Of a stretch of DNA of 64,000 nucleotides, positions 35,602-48,228 are shown one piece after another. A program made the position numbers and the translations under genes. Origin of the DNA: Clavelina lepadiformis. Its lineage: Eukaryota; Chordata; Ascidiacea; Aplousobranchia; Clavelinidae. Every line of letters starts with the position of its first letter. Position 1 is the first letter of the stretch. The notes beneath the pieces are model-generated. The model worked only from the letters and a program-made list of their open reading frames with translations. It did not search any database and was not told the origin of the DNA. The DNA lies in the NCBI RefSeq assembly GCF_947623445.1, contig NC_135243.1, forward strand, positions 6,822,501 to 6,886,500, given 5' to 3'.

Positions 35602-36425
35602 CAGGTTTTCCCAAGCTTTTGGGGCCACGGACCCTTATTCGTAAACATTTTTTTCTTGGACCCCAACCTTATGTCGTATCAATTTTTGTGCCTAACCAAC
35701 GAGGAAAGGTAATTTAAACCCGAAAATAAATAACACTAAATCATGTTTATTAACAACAATGAAAACATCAATGCGTTGTATTTGGTTGTTTTTACTACAC
35801 AATATATCTATCTATTCTGGAATCAATTTGAGACAAGTGTGGCAAAATAATATTTCGCACCATTGTTTGTTTGGTTTTCGTGTGTTTTCCCACGCTTTTA
35901 TTTTTGTTAGTTAATTAACAGTTAGCTTTTATTCTGTTTGTTATCACCTTGATTTCTTTTGTCCACTGCCTTATTTCATGTTGTTCTCTTTGGCGCCTCA
36001 AGTGTTTCGATGTGGTCGAACGCGGAATTATTGCGTGTCCTTTATCGGTTGGTGTCCCGCATTGGCTTCAGGCGGGAGGGGTTGCCTTCCTGAAACAACG
36101 TGGCCTTCGAGGTCAGTCTAGATACGAGCGTTCAGGACGAGGACCTGTCGTTTTGGTTGGTCCTCGGATCTGCTCTTGTTGCTTTGATTGTATTTTATCG
36201 ACTTGATTTGAACGTGTGTCCCGAACGTTAAGCCCCAAACGGAGAGGAGTGTTTTTAATGTCTTATGAAAATACAATCGAGCTACATTGAAAAACGTTCG
36301 TTGGCTTTCAGTGGGCTGTTAAAGCGGTAGAAAACGTACCTGGCAAAGTGAACTCGTAAATCAGAATCTACGGCGAGTCTGGACCCCCAGTGCAGCCATC
36401 ACCGATCCCAGTTTGGAAAATCCTG
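35602..36425. mobile_element. hAT-type element, 824 bp, non-autonomous
   Basis: The left end CAGGTTTTCCCAA and the inverted right end CAGGATTTTCCAAA form imperfect terminal repeats. The flanking duplication GGCTAAAT / AGCTAAAT (35594-35601, 36426-36433) matches in 7 of 8 bases. The interior is GC-richer near 36030-36200 but has no recognisable transposase. Confidence 0.7.
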
Positions 36426-36943
36426 AGCTAAATAAAATCCAACATAAAAAAATAAAGTACTGTATTCAATTTTGTACTGGTACTTAAAGACAAGAAATAC
36501 AGAGACCAATCAGCAAGTATCTAAATTTTAAGAAATTACACTTACGAAATTACCTTATTAACACAATTCTTTTAGTACTGCAATGACTCACGTTTCAACA
36601 TCCTATTATAAGAAACACTGCAATAAAATCCGTTATGATTTACCTGTTTTGTAAGCATTTAGCAAATTTGGTGTTATTTTAACGTCGTGCACTAATTTCG
36701 TATATACTCACGTTGACTTAACAAATACTTTCATGGGATTAAAGGTCTATGCTAAAATGCAGGGGCTCGGAAAGTTGGAACAAGCGTTCATTTACTCTTT
36801 TATTGAATAACAATATTGACCTATATAAACAATGATAGCAGAGCAATTATAATGCCCTAAAAAATTAATTTAGAGTCAGGTTTGATTATCTCAACGTGTG
36901 TTTGGATACTTGCTGTATGTGAATGTTGCAGAGGCCAAAAAAG

Positions 36944-37348
36944 CAGGCTTGTCCATGGGAATGGGATTCCCACGGGAATCCCATGGGAAATGTCCCATGG
37001 GATGTGATGGGATGGGACAGCACGAATTGCAATTCCCATGGCATTGAAAATTTGCTAAATGAGCACAGTGACTCGGAATATGAGTACCAATGATAATAAA
37101 TTGTCATAGATAGACAACTTTTCTGAACTTTAAAGTTAACAAAGTCAATAAATTTTGTCGTTTTGTATCTCTCTTTGTACATGTAGTCAATTCTAATAGA
37201 CATTAGACTTAAATTTCCATAAATTTAATAACATTTATTGAATTGTATTTTGATGGGATGGCATGGGATGGGATGGGATGGGACAGGCATGAATTGCTAT
37301 GGGATGGGATGGGATGGGACAGAAAAAAATGTCCCATGGACAAGCCTG
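36944..37348. mobile_element. hAT-type MITE, 405 bp, with internal GGGAT repeats
   Basis: Terminal inverted repeats CAGGCTTGTCCATGGGA are perfect over 17 bp. The target duplication CAAAAAAG is exact (36936-36943, 37349-37356). The unfilled site is visible in paralogous flanks near 27862, 31422 and 34078. Inside, runs of GGGAT/CCCAT units dominate both ends. Confidence 0.92.
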
Positions 37349-37384
37349 CAAAAAAGTGAAAAAATACATCTTCATTTTTCTGAA

Positions 37385-37406
37385 ATATCAAATCGTGATT
37401 TGTTAG
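37385..37406. promoter_or_regulatory. Dyad element upstream of peptide gene 5
   Basis: ATATCAAATCGTGATTTGTTAG, about 245 bases before the start codon at 37652. The MITE at 36944-37348 ends only about 35 bases upstream of it. Confidence 0.45.
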
Positions 37407-37651
37407 TTCTGCTGTCAGCTAAGTCTGTTGATACGGAAATCACGTTGTAAAAGAATGGTAAAAAGAATTTTGTCTTTTTATGTTAAATCGCCTACTTCGT
37501 GTGCCCCTCGCAATTCAGACAAAGGCTTTTAACAGTGACGCACATATACAGCATTGCATATAATTAGAGTGCCTATACTTGTTCAGTACACAGCTGGGCA
37601 TAATAGCGTGGATTGTCAGTTGAAATACCCTTTGTTTGAAATCGAAGCAAA

Positions 37652-38303
37652 ATGAACAAATTGCTTTTCTTCGTTGGACTTCTACTTCTTCTCAGTTTCA
37701 CTGAAGTTTCGTCGTTCAACAATGGTGGACTTCGCGGGTAAGATGTTACTTTGTACAACCAATTGATCTGTTGCGTTAGTTGCTTACAAACATAAACTTT
37801 AACACGGTGCTTATGAGACTTAATACAATGGTTTGAGCAACAGATTAAACGATTAAAAGTATCTTTCAACTACTAAAAATGATGTTACACACTTGTTACG
37901 ATGAAGACAAGTGTTAAAGATTTATAACTATATACTTTAAATAGCTTTTTAACACTTTGATTTATTCAATGCAACATGTAGAAAAGTGCTTCATGGCTAT
38001 GATTTAAAGGAAAGGATTAAAACAGGTAAACTGCTTGTACTGCTATGTACTTTGTTCGGGGACATTCTTGTTTAAATGGTAATTTTAAAAATAGATATAT
38101 CTGCAATATTGATATGGTTTTATATTTTTGTACGTGTAGATTATGGTTTTATTTGTGATATCATGATGGCGTTTAATCTCGAATGTTTTGCAATTTTATG
38201 AACAGAGATCAGCAATGAATTAACCGACACACAGGATCGAGCAAGACGAAACGTTGCCGAAGAAAGTGACGGTTATGAGTGCCCGCGTTGCGTTATGCGT
38301 TGA
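37652..38303 (+). CDS. Small secreted peptide precursor, copy 5
   Basis: Exons 37652-37737, 37982-38025 and 38206-38303 give 75 residues: the common signal peptide, SFNNGGLRG, KVLHGYDLKERIKT, EISNELTDTQD, R-A-R-R and NVAEESD. The tail GYECPRCVMR has a tighter C-x-x-C pair and no Gly-Lys. The end of the usual 3' flank is deleted right after the tail, so the terminal VMR is read from formerly non-coding DNA. Confidence 0.75.
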
Positions 38304-38880
38304 CGAATGTGATAGATATGACAATGTTCACACCCAATCATGCATCTCTTTAATTTGGAAAATATGATTACTCATTCAGACGACCGTGAAATTGGCCAAA
38401 TAATGTCAAAATAAATGAATAAAATAAAGCATCTAACTATATACCGGTGTTTGAAAACACAAGTTATAGAGAGAAAACAGGAAGAAATTCAGTTTTAAAA
38501 AATTACCCAACAAGTTTCTATCAACGTGAAATCTATAATATTGCTTTCTTTTGTTGACGATAAAGAAGCATCATACAGACACCTACCATACCATACTACC
38601 TACCATACTTGTATATAGTACTTACCATACTTTGGGTGCTTTGCAACATCTAGTAAGTATGACAACTTTGAACGGGCTATACACAGCACTGTGTGTTTTG
38701 CTACGTATGAGATAAATGCTTGAGTTAAGTTTTATTGTTCAAGACAAAAGAAATGATTCTTTCAAATATACCAAACACAAAACACACCGCATTGTCTTTC
38801 CGATATGATATGATGGGATAAGAAACATTACGATAAGAAGCCTTCAAAAGTAACAACGAAAATATTTATCACGTATATAT

Positions 38881-39075
38881 TTGTTTATCAGTTCACAATG
38901 CGACGATTTGTTTAAGCAAACACTGACGTCTGAACTTAATTCATCATCCCAGCAAGCAAACAGCACGATAACGCATGTTCCGACAAACTTTTCCGTTTGG
39001 ATCAGAGTGTTAAAACAAATGTTTCTTTCTTTCCGCTTCTTCACATCTGCTTCTTTTATTCAAGGGATAAATTGA
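38881..39075. repeat. 195-bp downstream block, copy 2
   Basis: Second copy of the block at 32978-33172, a few substitutions apart. Confidence 0.6.
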
Positions 39076-39297
39076 TGATAAGTAATAGAGTGACATAGTA
39101 GTACTATCAATGCACGAAATCATTTGTGTGCTATAAGTCAATAGCTATAGGGAGTCGCATTTTTAAGACGTTAGACAACATGAACCAAGCTCTTTTGATG
39201 TATTGTCTTTTGTTACTAGTTGTAAGTTAGCAAATATTATCATTTTACGATATTTTATTTCATTTCTTGCGTCATATGTTTATCGAAGCCTCATTAG

Positions 39298-40219
39298 TAG
39301 GGCGATTATTTTTTGACTTGTCAAAAAAAGTCAAAAATTTGTCAAATTTACAGCGTTAGGTCAAAAATTGTCAAAATTGTTTCAAAAGTCAAAATTTTTT
39401 ACCAAGTCAAAATTGCTTACAAATTGCATTGTCGTGGTGTCGTAGAGGTTGCACTGTAGGTGAACTTGTCATTTTACATTGCACACCTTGCAGCCTACTT
39501 TATACTGTTGTAAATGGCCCATTGTCTACTTATTGTGAATCAGCTCTTGCTTCGGTTTTGCTTTAGATACTTCATGTATCTTTAGTTTAGACCAGTGGTT
39601 CCCAACCCTTTTTGGTGTCGGGGCCGAATTTCAAACTTCAGAGTAGCCTACGTATGGAGTCGCATGAAAACACTCAAGTAATTAGAACGAAAATTTTAAA
39701 GCATGAAAGCATGTACCAACGAATAGCAACACTAACAAGAAAAATAACACAAATCAATTTAATGTCCAACTTGACTCCAACTCTAACTGAAAAGTCAAAA
39801 AATAATCGCCCTAATTATTATATACAGATTATTTATATTTTTTGAGGGATTTTCAGGTGTCAATGAGAGCCGCAAGAAGGCTTGGTACCGCATGCGTCTC
39901 TAAGAGCTGCGGTTTGGAATCACTGGTTTAGACAAATGTATTGAACAGTTTTTGTTGTGTTTTAGTTCCAGCTTTTTTGGCAGTGATTTGTAATTAGCAC
40001 ATTTCCCTTTTCAGAATAGGCTAGGTCTGTGTTCACATTTTTGCCCTTCTTTACAACAATAAACTTTAACTTTTTGTACAATAATGGGTAATTTAACTAC
40101 TTGAAATCTTCATACGTCAAAATTTGTCAAAAAAAAGTTTTTTTATGTCAAAATTTGTCAAAATTTTCAATTTCTAGGTCAAAAACTATCGTTTTTTAGG
40201 TCAAAAAATAATCGCCCTA
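39298..40219. mobile_element. hAT-type MITE (outer element), ends TAGGGCGATTATTTTTTGAC
   Basis: The 20-bp terminal inverted repeats are perfect. The flanking 8-mers CTCATTAG (39290-39297) and CTCATTAC (40220-40227) match in 7 of 8. An empty site is seen at about 26224-26231. The interior is built of GTCAAAA-type repeats. Another hAT element sits inside it. Confidence 0.85.
39593..39925. mobile_element. hAT-type MITE nested inside the outer element, 333 bp
   Basis: Ends CAGTGGTTCCCAACC and the inverted CAGTGATTCCAAACC; exact target duplication GTTTAGAC (39585-39592, 39926-39933). No transposase. Confidence 0.88.
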
Positions 40220-40220
40220 C

Positions 40221-40575
40221 TCATTACCAACGAGTCGTCGTCAGGCCTGCCGTCGCTTGATCTTCCAAATCCGGACCAGGCTTACTAAGAACTCTACAGC
40301 AGCTCCATACATCATGACATGCGTGTGAAGCTTCGCCTAGCATAAGACTTTGATTAGTTAGCCATTTGGCATTCGATTTTGACCTATAGACTGTTGGTTA
40401 TACAGTTCATAACCTATTACAACGTTTTTTCAGGTGTTCCTAAAAGTTTACTACTCTGTCGGTGTTCCTAAAAGTGTAATTGAAGAGAAACCTGAAATAA
40501 CTAAACTAACATAATAATGTCCAAACATTGAGACAACTTAAGTTTTTACAACAAAACAGTTTAGGTAATAAAATG
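40221..40575. repeat. Duplicated flank R1, copy 2
   Basis: Continues directly from the right end of the outer hAT element with CATTACCAACGAGTCG, as at 26229. Confidence 0.7.
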
Positions 40576-41047
40576 AATTCATATTATCAACACTACAACA
40601 AGACTGCATGCTGGCACACTGTCACAACGAATTTAACCAGCCAACTGAAAATATCACTTGACATACCAAATGTTTTCACACGTGTTCTGATTGTCAACAC
40701 GTTTGCAACATGTTCCACCCGCTCTTGGTGTTTTCTATGTGTTGCAGGAGTGTGACACCTGACACTTTACAGCTTCTAAAGCACACAGCAGCAGCCTACT
40801 GCAACATTGAAAAAACGCACAGAAACGCAAGCACAGCATAGTTTGTGTTGTATCAAGTGTTATGTTGATGGAAAAGCCTTGACAGTGTATAGCTTCTTTT
40901 TTCATTTACTTTTGTAAATAAAATCGTACGATTTTGTAAAAGAATCGCTTACTTCGTGTTTAATTAAAACGTAATTACTTACAATGCTTATGTCAATAAG
41001 AGGTCAAAAAGTTAAAATTGAAATGTTAAAATTTTCTTTGTCCTGAA

Positions 41048-41069
41048 ATATCAAATCGTGATTTAGTAG
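41048..41069. promoter_or_regulatory. Dyad element upstream of peptide copy 6
   Basis: ATATCAAATCGTGATTTAGTAG, one arm with a single change, followed by TCCGCTGC and AAATCACG as in the intact copies. It is kept although the gene behind it is diverged. Confidence 0.4.
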
Positions 41070-41280
41070 TTCCGCTGCTAACTAAGTCTGTTCATATGAA
41101 AATCACGTTTTGGAAGAAAATTTGTCTGCATCGTGACTTGTTGCAAATCCAGCTGAAGGGTTTTAACAGTGACGCAATCATAGCTATGTGTACAAGCAGA
41201 TTGCGTTTTCGTGCACGGCCCAATGTACGTCATTACAGATCAGATCAGCAGGCGAAGCATATCTTTGAAACTAAAGCAAC

Positions 41281-41938
41281 ATGAACAAATTCATTTTCAT
41301 CGTTGAACTTCTACTTATGGTCAGTGTGACTGAGGTTTTTTGGGTTTCTGCTAAATATCCCAGACAAGAGTTTCCCTCAAATATACTCCATAATGAGTAG
41401 TTTATACGTTTATTGCTTAGAGCCTTAGACATATACATAAATTTCACGCGATGTTTTTGGGGCTTGAAATTATTTAACAGCAGACAAAAAACAACATATA
41501 TCGATTTTAATCAAGAACAAATGACAATTTGAAACTTGTTATAATAAAAGAATTTCAAGATTTTGTGGTTTTATTTGGTATTTTTAATAAATTTCACTTT
41601 CACTTTCTTCTTACATATCAATATGCAAAAGACCAGTATATACTGATTTCAGATATCCAAGTTTCAGGAAAAAGTTTGACACAGGTCAATTTTATCACAT
41701 AAAAAATATTCTTTATCAAAAAAAAATATTGATCTGTTTTACATAGACAACAAAAAAAATTAATCTGCGAAAGTGGTGAGGTTTTTCATATTTTATGTAG
41801 TTTAGTTTATTTTAGCATTTCAATAACTTCAACTTCAATTTCTTCACAACCTGTGGAATTTTATGAGCAGTTATCAGCAATGAATTAACCGGCACAGTAA
41901 ACCGAGCTCGACGAAATGTTGCAGAAGGAAGCTCATGA
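41281..41938 (+). pseudogene. Diverged peptide-gene copy 6, probably dead
   Basis: Exon 1 begins MNKFIFIVELLLMVSVTEV, but the splice donor seen in all intact copies is not recognisable. Exon 2-like sequence lies near 41652-41684. Exon 3 (41871-41938) still encodes ISNELTGTV, R-A-R-R and NVAEG and ends early without cysteines or Gly-Lys. It is paralogous to the copy at 51077. Confidence 0.65.
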
Positions 41939-42079
41939 TTGGAGGCCGCGGGGTAGCAAATAACTTTTCATGTGCAGTAACAGTTTATCGGTGTAATTGC
42001 TTCATTACGTATAACACATTTTGACAAACAATTGCAACAAATAAACATAATAAACCTAACAATATGCACACCAAATCAA

Positions 42080-42945
42080 GTATCTTTTGGAATGTATTTA
42101 TTCATTCAAACTGCATGCCGTGAATTTAGTGATCACAGTTTCTGATTGTTCAGTCAGTTATTTATTTTTTGTTTAGTTATTTCTTTTTAGTTGAAGTTGC
42201 CTAATAGTTCTCGGAATATTCATTTAATTATAGTTATTCGCAGTTCGAAAAAGTTACTTCATATCGCTTTTTATTTGCTGTTAAAGTCAAAACTTAAAAT
42301 TTATTCTTAAGTATTTGTGCAATTTTGTATACATTCGTGTAAATTTAAATAAATACAGTACATAACAATACAATCTAAAACAAGTTCATAAAACTCATAA
42401 GAAAAACTTAGTTCATACAAAATAAAGCATAATTAATTTTAATTGAATTCAAACAATATCTTATAAATTAAAATAACTTCCAATTAATTTATATAACAAG
42501 TTCAAAAAAATAAAATGCGCAATAAACTTGAAACGCACTTGAATACGTAGACCTGTGGCATAAACGAAGATTTGAACACAAGGTATCAAGAAGAACAGCC
42601 CCACCGCCCCAGCTTGTTCCTATATAGTACCAATCGTCTTATCAAGGCGGTCCGAGATGCAAGTGTCTTGTGTAATGCTGATTTCATGCATAAGTAGTTT
42701 TTCCAAATTTGCACGTATTATGAGGTGCACATCGATCGTTAAGCTTCTTGCATTTTGACGAAGCATTTTGGAAAATATAAGTTTACATAAGTATAAGCTC
42801 TAGGTTTACAAAGAAACCTTGCTTATATAATTATAGCTATAATAAGCTACTGCATTAACATATTCAATTTCTCCTCACTCAAAGCTCTTCATAATCTATT
42901 CGCCAAGTTTTTCATTTTCTATTTTAACAGCAAAATTGCTTTCAG
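42080..42945. other. No gene seen
   Basis: Very AT-rich spacer, repeated at about 51840-52705 in the second duplication unit. The upstream exons of the protease piece were looked for here and not found. Confidence 0.4.
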
Positions 42946-43286
42946 GGAGAATGTTCTGATACGTGCCAAGGAGCAGCGGAGGTCCTCTGACATGTTCCGA
43001 TTGTGAAAAAATGCTGTTGTGGGGCATTACAAGCTGGATTGTCAAATGTGCATTTTCCGCAAAACCCGGTGTGTATATATTCTCTGGTCTATCTAGCTAC
43101 ATCAGATGGTCGTACATAGTCATGGAAAAGCAGTTGGAAAATAGCAAAAAAACTTCAAAGATTTTTGTCAGAAACCAAAATTGTAGCGTTTTAAAAGTGT
43201 TAGACATTTATGTAGATATTGTAAGCTGTTTAACCATTTTTAAATCCATGATTTTAACGTTACTTGATGTGGCCGCTTTGGTTTAA
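42946..43286 (+). pseudogene. Trypsin-like serine protease, last-exon pseudogene (copy A)
   Basis: After a TTTCAG acceptor the frame gives GECSDTCQG, then one base is missing within the G-D-S-G-G codons around the catalytic serine. From there the other frame gives GGPLTCSDCEKMLLWGITSW and KPGVYIFSGLSSYIRW, the usual end of an S1 protease domain. An Asp at the specificity position suggests a trypsin-like ancestor. No His- or Asp-bearing exon was found upstream. The copy at 52706 shares the same lesion. Confidence 0.75.
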
Positions 43287-44174
43287 ATTGAAAGTAAATG
43301 ATATTGTGATGTAATTAGTTGTATATTTTGCTATTAAAATCATTTAGACAGTAAAATCATGTTGCATTTTGAAGTATTTCAAATTTTTGTTAAAATAATC
43401 TTATAAGTTTCATAACTCTGCCCTTGTTTTTCACACAGCTAATCCTACAGTCACTTGTACGCCGCTGACCAATAATAGCAAAGAAATTAATGCATATAAG
43501 TCAGGCTTAAAGCAAATATACTTATATCATAAATTTACTTACAATACCAGATTGAATTCAAAATTTTCAATACTAACTTTTCAACATTCTATTTTTAGTG
43601 TATATGGTAAACTTCAAAAATAAACGACTTTTGTAAAAATAAGAATTCCAAACTTGTAAAATATTTTTTGTTTCTTATAATTTTTTTTTGTTATGTTTTA
43701 CATTGAACTCCACACCCGGAAGCATTGCTGCCAACTCCGTTTTAATGTAGTTTCTAAAAATTTTTCTCTCAAAGCTACATAGCTTTTAATAAATAATGGA
43801 GTATTATTCTGAGTATAAAAAGTCAGATACATTCAAGCTCAATTTATTTTCTTGGTTTCATTAATCTAGTTGCGTAACAAATTAACAATTGCGTCAAACC
43901 TCCAACTGAAGAGTTACGTTAGCTTATACAAATGCAGAGGCTACTTGGCGCTAGAATTTTCAACCGAATGCTCAATCGCATCTGGTAAAAGTAAAATTTG
44001 TTGCTCTTTAGGATTAACGTATGACAACTTTGCAGTGGTATGATAAACAAGATTAAATTAAAATTGAGGGATTAATAAGTGGGCATACGCCTTTATGTGC
44101 TGCACTTGGATTGCCGGCTGCTGCCTTCCTATGGTTACGTAGGAGGAAATGCTATAGAAAATGTTTCATACATT
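43287..44174. other. Spacer between protease piece and SLC17 copy A
   Basis: Repeated at 53047-53627. About 310 bp near 43890-44185 is present only here and accounts for the different last codons of the two transporter copies. Confidence 0.5.
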
Positions 44175-46838
44175 TTACAATGATGGTTCTGTTTTTTTTT
44201 CGGCTATATCGTTATCCGATTGTTCTTTTGGTTCCTTTATCAAATACCTCAATTCTTGATTTTCACCTGTAAAACCGCAATTCAAGTTTCAAATGTTCAA
44301 ACAAGAAGGTTTTGAGATTGAAATAAAAGTAACAACAAAGTTTCTTGTGTGTTCAATAACATACTTCTCGTTAAATCCTCGCCTTTTGCCCAAGTTTGTA
44401 GTTGATCTGATGCAAAGATAAGAAAAATGACCGCTCCAAATGCGCCAATTGCTGCCGCTAACCAAAACACCTTTTTCCAGCTTGACACAGACTACACATG
44501 ACAAAGAAAAAGCTTTTGCACTCGTTCGTCCAAACGTTCTCAAAATAGTTACCAGCTGACATATGAGCCTGTGAAAGACACTGTGCACAAGACAGTGATA
44601 TTACATGACGTTACTTGTCGAAAACTACAGCTTCTGTATTGCTAAGTATTTTAAGTGGTTCAGCGTAAGCTTATTCCCGGTCAATTTATCTTCATTCTAT
44701 TCAATGTCGATTAATTCATGCTTACAGCTAGTAACAAATTGTTTTTAACTCGGTTGAGAAGTTTAGGGTTGAACCGAAAAAGGTTGATTTTATTTACCAG
44801 ATTGCATTTGATCAGAATGAGTTTAAAAGAGTCATCCAACACTTCAAACATAACTTACGTTGTCACTTAGAAGCGCTCCTGATATTTGCGGTGCAACAAA
44901 ACCCATCAAGGAAGCTAACGTGTTTGATACGGAATAAATGATTCCACCAAAACGTGGTGCAATATCAACAAAGGAACAAGCGTGTCCTGAAGCTAGGGCA
45001 TTGAAACAAAAAGGCATTTTGTTTATAAGTAAAGTTTTTAACAAAACTTCATTAATAGTCAAAAACTTATACTTGATATCGCACAAAAAATAAATAAATA
45101 ATACACGTAAGTATACAAAGTACTTACAAGTAAGACCGAGAATTCCCCCTGAAACTGATATCAGGGCAACGGCCGGCCAAGTATTGCAGTTCAAGTAACC
45201 TAGAACCACCAATGAAATGCTGGATATAGTCATAGGCAACACAGAAGCAACCTATATTACAAATACGAAAATTTTAAGTCAAAGAAACGTTTCAATAAAA
45301 CGGACAGATAACTAAATCTTGTTCAGTTTCAGTTCAGTTTACTGCGATCTTATATTAATGGGTAAAGTTTGCTTCTTACCTTTCGAACAGTAATGACTCT
45401 CGTTAGTCTTTTAGTAAGGATCATATCAGCAATGAAACTTCCGCCAAGGTTTAAAATGAGTCTAATTAGGAACGGAATAGCAGCAAGAAAACCGACCTGT
45501 TGAAATCTGGTATTTTGAATCAATCTTTCTTTTTGTTTGCTATAACCGTATAACGTTTGTTTTTTAACCGATGAAGAAATTTATCATAAAATAAATATGT
45601 GACTAACGTTAAATTTATAAAAATACGGACTATTTTATAAATTTAGCAAGTCAAATTTTGCAGGTTTATTCCCAACTTTTATTTTTCTTTCTCCTTTTCA
45701 AAAGGGTACATTTTGATTTTCATTTTTGCTTTCTTTTTCAACATATTTACATATAGGATGCAAATGAGATTAATGAAATATTTTCTGTCTCAACATATGG
45801 CTATTTCTTTTTTTCAACGTTCGATAAATGTGTGACTTTCAAGAAAAGCAAACACAACCTAAACAAGACTTAAATGGTGATAAATCGAGACAAAGACCGA
45901 GATAAAATAGCTTTAAGCGTCCACCTGGCTTTAAAGCAATAAGTTACTCTTCACGGCTACACTCGGCGGCGCTATACTATCCTGGTAATGCTTTTGCACA
46001 AAAAAAAAACAATATAAATGTCTATCGGAAAATGTGTAACGTATACGGAAGAGCAAAAAACTCCGCTTGTAACATATTAGCGACATATGAAATTTTTAAA
46101 CACATTTTGGTTCCTGTCTTTCAGTTTTTATGAACAGCGAGTTATAGAAAGTTATATAAAAGAATAAGAACCCACAGATTTAATTTCCAAACCGTGGACC
46201 CTTGCAATGTACGTCGGGGCCATTATGCCGAGCGAGAACGTCAAATAATTCTCGGTCAGATGTGAAGCAATCGTCGCCCATACTGGAACGGATCTTGCCA
46301 TTTTAAGCCAAGGTATTGCTTCTGTTTCCCTTGGAACCTAAACAAAAATTGCTGAGAGAATAAGAACGAATAAATACAACATTTTAAAAGCTGTTTTTGT
46401 ATTGTTTGGTAAATCTGTGTTGGCACCTTGTCACCGTGTATGCTTTGTTCAATGTAGTCCTTTTCCTGACGTGATATCCGTGGGTGTTCGGCCGGTGTAT
46501 TATGAATTATGGACAACCAAACTACTGAGAATAGTATCCCAATAGCTCCTGCGTAAAGCAATTCCAGTATTACGTATGAGAAAAGGCAAGTAGTGCAAAT
46601 TAATGACATATTTTTACGAGGAGTCTAGAAATGTTAATACGTGCGAATAAAACGATAAATGACCTGTAATGTAAAAAGACGCCTCCCATCCCAAAGAGCT
46701 CACTATTCCGCCGACAACGGGATACACAACAAAGTACCCCATGGATAACCCTGACAGAGTGATGGAAACCAAACGACTTCTCTCCAGCGGGGGAGCCCAG
46801 TTACCCCAAGCAACCCATGCGGTTGGAAACGTCACACC
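44175..46838 (-). pseudogene. SLC17-type transporter, 5'-truncated copy A (eight last exons)
   Basis: Minus-strand exons 46838-46664, 46548-46427, 46337-46176, 45496-45380, 45251-45128, 44992-44859, 44491-44365 and 44266-44175 join in phase and match the last eight exons of the copy at 53628-58026 almost base for base. They start at GVTFPTAWVAW and end KKTEPSL. The three upstream exons are absent: similarity to the long copy stops inside the intron near 47352, where peptide-gene sequence takes over. All eight exons stay open and their splice sites are usable, so the duplication is young. It could be expressed only if an upstream exon was captured. As it stands it lacks the first membrane spans. 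Confidence 0.8.
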
Positions 46839-47522
46839 CTGAATCATACATAAAAGGTGGTTTAGTTAGCTTGTGGTCAGTGGTCAGTTACTTGTATGTG
46901 TATGTGTAGTATAAATCTCAAACTGTTGAGGTCGATAGGTTATCGTGTATAAGGAAAACATAATAAAAAAGTAATCCTTTTATATGTCAATCGCCTGACA
47001 CAGAAATGTGTCTTTAGGCAAGCAGTTATTAGGTTTCGAAGTTATACCAAAAGAATGTAGCAAGTTTAGAAATCTTATTAATTTGGTAAATATATATTTT
47101 TTTAATGCGTAAAATATTTTGCTATGTTGGTTCTTTTCATATTCGTTCCGCGCAAAAAAATATTCATTATAGTTCCTATTTCAATCTAGTTGTGAAATTA
47201 ATTTCAAGCAAAACTTTTACGTTGGTATTTGTTTATTGACGACAAATATTAGCATTGACGACAGCATTAGGTATAGAATACTGCTTCAGCAAATATTCTT
47301 TGTTTATAAAGCTCACACATATATTTCTCTGGGGCGCAATTGTTAGGTGGTAGTTTGTTAACGTTTGTTAACTGTCCTGCTAGATGTTCGTAAATCGTTT
47401 GTATTTACCAGTAGTTAACTGAATAATGTGGTGGTAGCGTAAATATAACTCTAAATTGTTTACCTGTAACAGCAATAATTGTAGAAAAGTTGTATAAATT
47501 TGTTGATTTCAAAGTCACTTAC

Positions 47523-47607
47523 CCGATTATTCCAACTCCATACCACCCAGAAACCTCAGTCAAACTCAAAACAAGTAAAAGTCCAACAAAGAAAAACAGT
47601 TGTTCAT
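47523..47607 (-). pseudogene. Inverted, diverged peptide-gene exon 1, second copy
   Basis: Identical to 33406-33490; it travelled with the 890-bp tract. Confidence 0.65.
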
Positions 47608-48228
47608 TTTGCTTCAAGTTTAAACAAATGTGACTTTAACAGTCGTTAACACTGTTATAAACAAAACAGAACGCAGAGAAATTCAAGAATTAAAATTCTA
47701 TTTACATGCGGTGTTGCGTGTGCAACAAACACTGCTAATGAATTATAGTGTTACACAATTCACTTTTTCGATAAAACACGAATTTGACAAGAAATGATTG
47801 CGCTTAATCACATTGGCCTTCAACGTGGTTTTGAAGACATCTGGATTACGTTTCAACATCCCATTATAAGAAATACCGCAATAAAATCCGTTATGATTTA
47901 CCTGTTTTGTAAGCATTTAGAGAATTTGGTGATATTTTAACGGCGTGCACTAATTTCATATGTACTCACGTTGACTTAACAAATATTTTCATGGGTTTAA
48001 GGGTCTTTGCTACAATACAGGAGCTCGGAAAGTTGGAACAAGCGTTCATTTTCTCTTTTATTGAATAACAATTTAACCTATATAAACAATGATAGCAGAG
48101 CAATTATAATGCCCTAAAAAATTAATTTAAATTTGGGTTGGATTATCTCAAAGTGTGTTTGGATACTTGCTGTATGTGAATGTTGCAGGGCCCAAAAAAG
48201 TGAAAAAATACATCTTCATTTTCCTAAA

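Noticed and set aside
35949-36206. 85-codon plus-strand frame, GC-richer
   Set aside because: Lies wholly inside the 824-bp hAT element and shows no transposase motif.
45380-46838. Possible separate small membrane-protein genes on the minus strand
   Set aside because: These are single exons of the SLC17 gene; the splice sites join them in phase.
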